From a virus, in IMG/VR virus record IMGVR_UViG_3300047552_000200, positions 1 to 46,717 of that record: a stretch of DNA of 46,717 bases; one strand, 5' to 3'. The notes beneath the pieces were generated by a model. It did not search any database. It saw only the letters and a list, made by a program, of their open reading frames with translations, and had not been told where the DNA came from. A program made the translations under genes and the position numbers. This document shows, in pieces, positions 37,493 to 43,788 of this stretch; within the stretch, counting starts at the first letter, position 1, and every line of letters starts with the position of its first letter.

Positions 37493-39582
37493 TAAATCTT
37501 CTCCTTGTTAAGCCAGTCACGGCCAATACTTAGTTCATAGTCTATCGGTACATTAATGTCAATAGAAAATCTCTCTTTGCACTGTTCTTTTACTGAGCCG
37601 AAAGCATCTTTGAAAACTTGAATCATGATTTCTTTCTCCTCAGGATGCACATCTGCGGTGATATCATCATGCACAGTCAAGATAAGCCTGGAGCGCAGAC
37701 GTAGTTTCTTCATATCTTTGTAGATCTTAACAAAGATACTAGGTAAGATATCTCCAGTTGCAAACCCTTGAACAGGATAATTTACTATCTGTGTAAAAGG
37801 CTTTACAGTATCCGCGTCTACTCTTACGGCGTTAGGGTAGGCATATATACGCCCAGAGGGGGATCTAGTCTGCTTATTATTCAAGGCCTCATCACATAGA
37901 GTCTTATGCCATCTCTTAATACCTGGAAAAGTTCTATAGAAATGTTTAGCATATTCGTTTCTTTTTCCAAAGAGAGGGCCAAAAGTCTCAGCTTTGGCAG
38001 ATTGCCTATCTATACCAAAAAACTCGGCAGATACCATATGGATATCTCTACCCTCTTTAATAAACTCAATAGCATCCTGGCATTGGCTTAAATAAGCTGC
38101 GATCCTAAATTCCAACTGAGCCAAGTCAGCACTAAGTATATAACCATCAGGAAAACGAGATACGATAACTTTTCTGAGCGGAAACGTCGATGCTCTCGGT
38201 AAGTTCTGGAAATTTGGCTTAGTTGAAGATAGACGACCCGTAGCAGTGACACATTGATTAAAATTAGTATGAAGCAGACCATAGTTATCATTCCCCGGGA
38301 TAGGTACTACATTTTCTAGGATACCCTTGATAAAACTGCCTAAATAGTTCTCAATAGAACCTATCTTAGATAGGCCTGTAATAAAATCTACAGCTGTCTG
38401 GGCCTTTGTTGATAGACTTTTTTTACTTTTGGCGCGTTCAATAAGTTTATCAATAGCATCTCCGCTTGATGAAAATCCATTAGCTGTAACGAAGTCCGTA
38501 CCAGGGTGTTTGATTCTAAACCCGGCACGTTCCTCGGTTTGTATATAGACTACACCAGTTTTGCCGCAGGTTTTGCAGTTTAAGGGTTTCTTCCCAGGAT
38601 TACCATCCTTCTTATATTTAGGAATAGTACCTTTGCCATAGCAGTCTGGGCATTGCGCTGCTCTGGTTTTATACAAAGGAGTGGTCATCTGGGAGATCAC
38701 ACGGTCTACTTCCCAGTCCTTCATTCGCGTAGGATATTTCTTCTTCCAGACTCCGTTCCTAAGCTCCTCCCCAATATTAAACATCTCGGCCCAGGCTTTC
38801 TTATCATTGATCTTAAACCCATAAAGAAGCTGAGAGAGCTGTTCTGGAGAAGAAAGATTAATAGGAGTATCCCCTATAACCTCTTGGGCCATTTCCCGCA
38901 GAGTATAGGTAAGTGTATTTAATTCTTGGGTGTAATGGGCCTCTAGTTCTCTGAGAGCAACCAAGTCAATACAGCAACCAGCACGCTCTGTGTCAGTCAA
39001 TGCTTCACAGAATTCATTAGACAGATCAAGGGCGGGACACATGTAAACTGTGTCATCATCTACCATAGCCTTCTGCTTAAGATACAACTCTTCTGTGGTA
39101 TAGATATCTAGCATACCATAGTCAATCAACTCGGCCAAAGGCATTTCATCTACATTAACGCCTAAGGCAAACTGATCCTTCATGAAAGAACTTTTCCGAG
39201 AATCTAACTCATGTCTCTCCGCACAGTCTTCCAGAGAAAGTCCAGGTTTCATACCTCTGGCTTGCAGGTATTCAAAGATCATCGTATCCCAGAGAGCACC
39301 ATCATAAGTAAAGCCGCATTCGCGGAGCCAGGACAAATCAACCTTGATGTTATGTCCAATGAGAAGAGTAGCTTTGTCTAGTAGTTTTTGGACAAAAGCA
39401 TGATTCGGGGCCAAGTCCTCATGATACTCCTTGTGAGCAAAGAGAGCATATCCTGCGTCATCTGTGTTTACAAACTTATACTGTACCATGACCAACTTGT
39501 TACCTGGGATATAGGGAGAACCCTTTTTATCCTTGGCAGTAGGATCTTGTACAGTAAACTCAGTATCTAGGACTAATTCCAT
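37492..39582 (-). CDS. Family A DNA polymerase with 3'-5' exonuclease
   Basis: This 696-residue enzyme copies the phage genome. The exonuclease motif Leu-Asp-Thr-Glu-Phe starts the protein. Polymerase motif A is Ser-Ala-Asp-Leu-Ala-Gln-Leu-Glu-Phe-Arg (~480), motif B is Arg-Gln-Ser-Ala-Lys-Ala-Glu-Thr-Phe-Gly-Pro-Leu-Phe-Gly, and motif C is Val-His-Asp-Asp (~637). The motif B Tyr of E. coli Pol I is Phe here. Between the exonuclease and polymerase parts there is a zinc-ribbon-like insert with Cys311, Cys314, Cys336 and Cys339 in DnaJ-type Cys-x2-Cys contexts. It has an overlapping upstream 42-residue gene. Confidence 0.95.
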   Translation of the reverse strand: MELVLDTEFTVQDPTAKDKKGSPYIPGNKLVMVQYKFVNTDDAGYALFAHKEYHEDLAPNHAFVQKLLDKATLLIGHNIKVDLSWLRECGFTYDGALWDTMIFEYLQARGMKPGLSLEDCAERHELDSRKSSFMKDQFALGVNVDEMPLAELIDYGMLDIYTTEELYLKQKAMVDDDTVYMCPALDLSNEFCEALTDTERAGCCIDLVALRELEAHYTQELNTLTYTLREMAQEVIGDTPINLSSPEQLSQLLYGFKINDKKAWAEMFNIGEELRNGVWKKKYPTRMKDWEVDRVISQMTTPLYKTRAAQCPDCYGKGTIPKYKKDGNPGKKPLNCKTCGKTGVVYIQTEERAGFRIKHPGTDFVTANGFSSSGDAIDKLIERAKSKKSLSTKAQTAVDFITGLSKIGSIENYLGSFIKGILENVVPIPGNDNYGLLHTNFNQCVTATGRLSSTKPNFQNLPRASTFPLRKVIVSRFPDGYILSADLAQLEFRIAAYLSQCQDAIEFIKEGRDIHMVSAEFFGIDRQSAKAETFGPLFGKRNEYAKHFYRTFPGIKRWHKTLCDEALNNKQTRSPSGRIYAYPNAVRVDADTVKPFTQIVNYPVQGFATGDILPSIFVKIYKDMKKLRLRSRLILTVHDDITADVHPEEKEIMIQVFKDAFGSVKEQCKERFSIDINVPIDYELSIGRDWLNKEKI

Positions 39583-39688
39583 TTTTCATTTGCTCAGTTA
39601 GTATTATATATAGACACCTATACTTCTCTCGGGTAATAGACGTACTCGCAGTCATCCACTTAATCCATGCCTCTGTTCTACTAGACAT
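39560..39688 (-). CDS. Possible 42-aa coupled small protein
   Basis: This frame starts one base after the stop of the kinase gene (TGATATG) and ends inside the first codons of the DNA polymerase gene, overlapping by 23 bp. It encodes a basic, Thr/Ser/Ile-containing peptide without motifs. The gene-to-gene coupling suggests translation, but no Shine-Dalgarno is seen. It might alternatively serve only to link kinase and polymerase translation. Confidence 0.45.
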   Translation of the reverse strand: MSSRTEAWIKWMTASTSITREKYRCLYIILTEQMKNGISPRY

Positions 39689-39689
39689 A

Positions 39690-40220
39690 TCAGGTATCTA
39701 AATACAGCACAGGTTTAATTTCATCGAAGCCTTCGGCCAAACTAGGTCTAACAAACGTAGCTTGCAAGTCTTCCAGAAGTCTCTTTGTGATAATCTTCCC
39801 CGATTTATTTCTTACTTCCAAGCGTTTCTCTATGACATTTATAGGGGTATCGAAGTACACAGCTATTTTCTTATACCCTGGGTGAGCAACTAAGTCAAGT
39901 TTTCTTTTCCTAGATTTAGGACTAAGATTAGTTTGATCCAAACAAAGATTATTCTTACCGGGATAGCTGTGCAGATATAGCTCATTGTCTACGATCTTTT
40001 GGGCCGGGCCAATAATATCTTTGAAAATATCATTGTAGGTTTTCCCCAGACTAACAGCCATATCTTCAATAATACTATCTGTAGATAGATAAACTGAGTT
40101 GGCCCCTAGGTTCTGCATAGCCCAGGTTGTCTTACCTGAGCCTGGAAGCCCCACCAGCATATAAAAGATAGGCAACCTAGCTAGTTTTTCTTTCCCTTTA
40201 AGTCTCTGTACCTTAGGCAT
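39690..40220 (-). CDS. Polynucleotide 5'-kinase domain
   Basis: This 176-residue protein starts at 40220, chosen for GGAG 7 nt upstream; the frame opens earlier without such a site. It has the P-loop Gly-Leu-Pro-Gly-Ser-Gly-Lys-Thr-Thr (24-32), Leu-Ser-Thr-Asp-Ser, and Leu-Asp-Gln-Thr-Asn-Leu, as in T4 Pnkp kinase domains. It would phosphorylate RNA or DNA 5'-OH ends. Unlike T4 Pnkp, the 3'-phosphatase is a separate gene (40853-41311). It overlaps the SpeD-like gene. Confidence 0.83.
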   Translation of the reverse strand: MPKVQRLKGKEKLARLPIFYMLVGLPGSGKTTWAMQNLGANSVYLSTDSIIEDMAVSLGKTYNDIFKDIIGPAQKIVDNELYLHSYPGKNNLCLDQTNLSPKSRKRKLDLVAHPGYKKIAVYFDTPINVIEKRLEVRNKSGKIITKRLLEDLQATFVRPSLAEGFDEIKPVLYLDT

Positions 40221-40608
40221 TGTAAGTCTCCAAGAAAATAACTCGTGGCATTTCTCCACGATCAATGAAATAATAGTCTGCTTTCGTTACTCCTAGATCT
40301 TCTAGGAAGGTAAATACTTGCTCAGGAGTAAAATCAGAGCAGCTATACAAATCAAACATCACACTGTGAGGACTAAACTCATCCCAGGTATGGATAGTAG
40401 TATGAGAAGTTTCCAATATGGCTACTCCTGTATAGCCTGTATTACCTTTGTCTGTACAATAATAGGCCATAGGGTTGCCTGGGACCTCGGCCAAGTCCAT
40501 GTTTACAGCTTTGATTATGTTTTTAAGCCATGCCTTTACAGCTTCTATACTGTCAAAAGAAGAATTAACATAGGCTTTTACAATAAGGTGTTTATGCGTA
40601 GTTATCAT
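40213..40608 (-). CDS. SpeD-like (AdoMet decarboxylase family) pyruvoyl enzyme
   Basis: This 131-residue protein contains Glu-Thr-Ser-His-Thr-Thr-Ile-His-Thr-Trp-Asp-Glu, matching the prokaryotic SpeD processing region: Ser68 (cleavage and pyruvoyl formation), His73 and Cys90. Cys90 lies 22 residues after Ser68, two more than in Thermotoga SpeD, and the residue before Ser is Thr rather than the usual Glu. Some SpeD relatives decarboxylate ornithine or arginine instead of AdoMet, so the substrate is uncertain. It sits between RNA-repair genes in the operon. Confidence 0.78.
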   Translation of the reverse strand: MITTHKHLIVKAYVNSSFDSIEAVKAWLKNIIKAVNMDLAEVPGNPMAYYCTDKGNTGYTGVAILETSHTTIHTWDEFSPHSVMFDLYSCSDFTPEQVFTFLEDLGVTKADYYFIDRGEMPRVIFLETYNA

Positions 40609-40853
40609 TTAAGTATCTTACCTAGGTCAATAGTTTCCATTTTTTTATCTACATACTCTCTCAAAGAAGTTCTTAATGCAGAGTATACTATATCATCTAC
40701 TAATTTAGGTAGATCCTTAATATATCTATCTGTAGATTCTTCTATGGCAGTTTTTAGAACTTCTAAGTAATTATCTTCTACTAAAGTAGCAACTTGTATT
40801 TCTATATCTTTTTCTAAATTGAGTATTCTAAAGCTGGCTCTTATATCTTTCAT
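40605..40853 (-). CDS. Hypothetical charged helical protein
   Basis: This 82-residue protein is Lys/Glu/Asp/Leu-rich and probably all-helical. It overlaps the SpeD-like gene by 4 bp and the phosphatase gene by 1 bp, so it is in the same transcription unit. No motif is recognised. GGAATTCTA precedes the ATG. Confidence 0.65.
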   Translation of the reverse strand: MKDIRASFRILNLEKDIEIQVATLVEDNYLEVLKTAIEESTDRYIKDLPKLVDDIVYSALRTSLREYVDKKMETIDLGKILK

Positions 40854-41311
40854 TAGAATTCCTCTTCATGTTGCAGTACGTTAAAAGTAAACAATCCCTT
40901 TGTTCTCCAAGCTCTTAGAACTTTTGGGCGGTCGTCGAAGATTCCTACAATGACATTATCTTTTGTAATCTCTTCAAGCATCTCAGTTTTAACTATACCA
41001 TCATCACGGTAGTCCTTAGACTTACGCATAATGAGTTGATCTGGGTAAACAAGATTATCATGGAGCCATTGCTCTGTGATCTCTCGTTTGTCTTCTTCTC
41101 TGCCTGTGGTGCAGATAATCTTAAATCCAGCTACCTTCAAAGCAGTAAAAACTTTGGCTACAGGAAGAATCAAAGTATCCTTTTCCATGTTTTGATTGTA
41201 TGCTGCCCAGTTCTTAGGCTTAGTCTTAACCCACTGCTGCCTATGGTTGTTGTTAGCTAACGTGCCGTCCACATCGAAGAGGAATGCCTCAGGTTTCTTA
41301 TTTGCTTTCAT
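40853..41311 (-). CDS. Polynucleotide 3'-phosphatase (HAD family)
   Basis: This 152-residue protein starts at 41311 with AAGGA upstream. Its Phe-Asp-Val-Asp-Gly-Thr-Leu (Asp13, Asp15) is the HAD catalytic motif, followed by Cys-Thr-Thr-Gly-Arg, and Ile-Phe-Asp-Asp-Arg-Pro-Lys-Val as the metal-binding motif. The middle Asn-Trp-Ala-Ala-Tyr-Asn and Lys-Asp-Tyr-Arg fit the 3'-phosphatase half of T4 Pnkp. It would remove 3' or 2',3'-cyclic phosphates from cut RNA. It overlaps the Rnl1-type ligase gene by 14 bp. Confidence 0.83.
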   Translation of the reverse strand: MKANKKPEAFLFDVDGTLANNNHRQQWVKTKPKNWAAYNQNMEKDTLILPVAKVFTALKVAGFKIICTTGREEDKREITEQWLHDNLVYPDQLIMRKSKDYRDDGIVKTEMLEEITKDNVIVGIFDDRPKVLRAWRTKGLFTFNVLQHEEEF

Positions 41312-42473
41312 CTGTGTTTCCTTCTTTATATTTAACAAAATTCATAAGCCAACGACTAGCATTTAATTTAGTACCAGACCCGCAGGACTTTATTAAGGTA
41401 TTGGTTATCTCTTCCATTATATCTTTGTTATCATATAGCTTAAACATAAATGGGCTAATTAAAGGCCCAAGTTTTACAGCTTCTTCAGCAAATTCCTTTC
41501 TCTGTAGTTTAGTCTGGGAAAGATTAACTATAAGATGATATTTAGTTAGTAGGAACTCCGCTACCGTAGCAATGCCCTTAGTTACCTCTTTCTCATAAGC
41601 CTCAACATCTCTAAGATCATGCTCAGGCAAAGTAGGTTTAATATCATCCAAGGCATTTGTCAAGATACATTTTAGTAAATTCTTTTCCTGGGAGACAAAT
41701 TCCTTAGTTTTATGCAGGAGAACATACCAATCAGACTTAACTTTAACACGATGACCTGAGTTGAACACAATGACATAGCCCTCTTGACCTTCTAGCTTTT
41801 TAGTATGATCGGCTACGTCTTGCATATATCTAAAGTCACTAGCTCTAACAACTGGTATGCCCAAAGAATGCCCATACTCATAGATATCAGCCTTAGAAAG
41901 ATAAATACCAGATTTTGTATCTCGTATAGCCAACAGAACTAAGTTATCCTCTGAGTAGTCTAACACAATACGCTGCTTCCTTGAGCACCACTCAAAAATA
42001 GGAGTATATCCGTTCTTATGACATAGCTCCATAAATATTTCGTAATTAGGATAGCGCACAATGAACTGCTCTGCTTGCATAGCCACATCTGTAATACCCA
42101 TACGAGTACCTAGGCGCATACCCGAGGGCAGGAACAAAGGCCGAATCATAGATCCGTCTAATTTCTCATAAGCAGTAAATTTTTCCCAGGTCTCTGCCCA
42201 AATAAGGCGAGTTTCAGGACGTTCCTCTAGGTTAAAAAACTTATGAAAAGGCCGGGATATAATTTTCCCAGACTTACTATCAAAGGCTATGCCACGGCAC
42301 TCTCTTAGAATAGCATCTTCTTTGGTATCTACCTCTGGAAACACCTCAGGAGAAGCCAGGAGATAGTTAATCACAGTATACTCACCTTTGTCAGCAATAA
42401 CAAAGGCGGGATTGTCCTTGACTAAGGGAGTTACCTGAGAGATATGTTCAATGTACGGGAATTCATAGTTCAT
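41298..42473 (-). CDS. RNA ligase 1 (T4 Rnl1-like)
   Basis: This 391-residue protein is close to T4 RnlA in size. It has motif I Tyr-Glu-Lys-Leu-Asp-Gly-Ser-Met (Lys104), preceded by Arg-Glu-Cys-Arg-Gly-Ile-Ala-Phe. It also has Ile-Phe-Glu-Trp-Cys-Ser (motif III), Glu-Gly-Tyr-Val-Ile-Val (motif IV), and Val-Lys-Val-Lys-Ser-Asp-Trp-Tyr (motif V). The C-terminal ~130 residues form the tRNA-specificity helices. AAGGA precedes the ATG. Together with the adjacent phosphatase and kinase it forms an RNA-repair set expected to rejoin tRNAs cut by host anticodon nucleases; that role is by analogy with T4. Confidence 0.92.
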   Translation of the reverse strand: MNYEFPYIEHISQVTPLVKDNPAFVIADKGEYTVINYLLASPEVFPEVDTKEDAILRECRGIAFDSKSGKIISRPFHKFFNLEERPETRLIWAETWEKFTAYEKLDGSMIRPLFLPSGMRLGTRMGITDVAMQAEQFIVRYPNYEIFMELCHKNGYTPIFEWCSRKQRIVLDYSEDNLVLLAIRDTKSGIYLSKADIYEYGHSLGIPVVRASDFRYMQDVADHTKKLEGQEGYVIVFNSGHRVKVKSDWYVLLHKTKEFVSQEKNLLKCILTNALDDIKPTLPEHDLRDVEAYEKEVTKGIATVAEFLLTKYHLIVNLSQTKLQRKEFAEEAVKLGPLISPFMFKLYDNKDIMEEITNTLIKSCGSGTKLNASRWLMNFVKYKEGNTDESK

Positions 42474-42514
42474 TTTTAGTGTTCCTTAGGTACTATGAGT
42501 ACCATAATCTGAGA

Positions 42515-42787
42515 TTATTTAAACAATTCATCTACGGGAATCATATCTTCGTAGTCAACTGAGAGATATTCATCCTCTTCATCATAGGTATATCTATCTT
42601 TTTTGTAGACTTCGTGTTTATTAGTATCATCAAAGATCTCTTCAATCATAGTCCTAAGCCCATCTAAGCTATCTGAGGCTAACCTAAGAGCGAAAGGTTC
42701 AATGCGTACTACATCACCATAGGCATCTTCCTCCACCTCGGCTACGATATACTCATCACTACTATCTTTAGTTATTCTATAGGCCAT
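42515..42787 (-). CDS. Hypothetical acidic protein
   Basis: This 90-residue protein is very acidic and Tyr-rich, with Asp-Glu-Glu-Asp-Glu-Tyr near the end. It may mimic DNA charge, as many phage anti-defence or host-modifying proteins do, but there is no motif to support this. No family is recognised. Confidence 0.65.
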   Translation of the reverse strand: MAYRITKDSSDEYIVAEVEEDAYGDVVRIEPFALRLASDSLDGLRTMIEEIFDDTNKHEVYKKDRYTYDEEDEYLSVDYEDMIPVDELFK

Positions 42788-42811
42788 GTTTTATTACCTT
42801 GATTAGTTGCA

Positions 42812-43315
42812 TTAGAATACCTTTCCTATTGTCCTAAATGCCTTAGCAAAAGCCGAGACATTATCTCCCCAGTAAAGAATTATCTGATCGTACCTTGGGC
42901 TACCTCCATTGAGGCTCTCATGCCCTGGAATAAACTTGATTCTTTCATGTGGCAAACATACCCCTGTAGCATAATGCTTAAGCCACCTAAGATCTTTAGA
43001 ATTAGCATAATTTACAAGCCAAATATACTCTTTTTCTATATTATCTTTGAAATCAGTTTTATATTCTTCTATACCCTTATTAACAAAAGCCCGTTTGAGT
43101 TCCTTGGAGTAGGGAGGATTAATAAAGCATTTGTCTCCCCAGACTACATCTAAGCCATCGAACTTAGGATCAATAGGACAAGGATCAAAATAGTCTGCGC
43201 CTAGGACTTCACGCACAGGTTCTAGGATATACTCTGGGGTGTACCAAAGATCATTCGGTTTAACTTCTTTTTTGACCTTAGTCTCTAGCCATTCTTCTAA
43301 GTATGTATGAGTCAT
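42812..43315 (-). CDS. Phage Dam-type adenine-N6 methyltransferase
   Basis: This 167-residue protein starts at 43315, with GGGGA 10 nt before the ATG; an in-frame ATG six codons earlier has a weaker site. The pattern Asn-Asp-Leu-Trp-Tyr-Thr-Pro-Glu near the start, then Tyr-Phe-Asp-Pro-Cys-Pro and Phe-Ile-Asn-Pro-Pro-Tyr-Ser, marks the phage DNA adenine methylase family (Asn-Pro-Pro-Tyr catalytic motif). Methylation may protect phage DNA from host restriction; the recognition sequence cannot be read from sequence. Confidence 0.85.
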   Translation of the reverse strand: MTHTYLEEWLETKVKKEVKPNDLWYTPEYILEPVREVLGADYFDPCPIDPKFDGLDVVWGDKCFINPPYSKELKRAFVNKGIEEYKTDFKDNIEKEYIWLVNYANSKDLRWLKHYATGVCLPHERIKFIPGHESLNGGSPRYDQIILYWGDNVSAFAKAFRTIGKVF

Positions 43316-43316
43316 A

Positions 43317-43538
43317 TTAAGTAAAATCCCCATTGTAATATTTATGTATAAACTCTTGTAAACGCAGTAGTATAACTGGTACGTCTGATGTAGAACTATG
43401 GTAAGTTGGCATAGATCCGTCCTCTGGCCAAGCTATAACAAAAGCATTCTTAGGTTTATCCTCTGATATATTTATAAGCATTTGACTGGCAGATATATCT
43501 AAAGTAGTTATACAATTTAACGTATACACATCAGCCAT
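43317..43538 (-). CDS. Hypothetical small protein
   Basis: This 73-residue protein has a Val-Ile-Leu-Leu-Arg-Leu-Gln core and a Lys-Tyr-Tyr-Asn end, suggesting an alpha/beta fold. It overlaps the 85-residue gene at its start by 8 bp and ends just before the methylase. No motif is recognised. Confidence 0.62.
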   Translation of the reverse strand: MADVYTLNCITTLDISASQMLINISEDKPKNAFVIAWPEDGSMPTYHSSTSDVPVILLRLQEFIHKYYNGDFT

Positions 43539-43788
43539 CGTAGCCTACCACCTTAGTAAAGTCAAGAAATTTAACAGGAGTCAAAGGAGTAAAATAGTAT
43601 CCCATAGACCAACTATCACCATCATCAGAAAACCAGCCCCGCTCGCCTTGGAACTCGTCATCATCATCAAATTCACCTATGTTATAATCTTGTTTCCATG
43701 AACCTAAACTTACATACCCTTCAGCACTCTGTAGCAGATACAAAGTACCATCTTTCTTTGCTTCTTCTATGTTTAGCCAAGTTGTCAT
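43531..43788 (-). CDS. Hypothetical acidic phage protein
   Basis: This 85-residue protein has Trp-Leu-Asn-Ile-Glu-Glu-Ala-Lys-Lys-Asp-Gly at its start and Gly-Trp-Phe-Ser-Asp-Asp-Gly-Asp-Ser-Trp later. The layout recalls small DUF551-like phage proteins of unknown function, but the match is loose. Its start overlaps the end of the helicase gene by 4 bp. Confidence 0.6.
   Translation of the reverse strand: MTTWLNIEEAKKDGTLYLLQSAEGYVSLGSWKQDYNIGEFDDDDEFQGERGWFSDDGDSWSMGYYFTPLTPVKFLDFTKVVGYDG

Noticed and set aside
37540-37570. TTGACA followed by a weak -10 on the minus strand in the polymerase gene
   Set aside because: The -10 matches only four of six positions and the site lies in conserved coding sequence.
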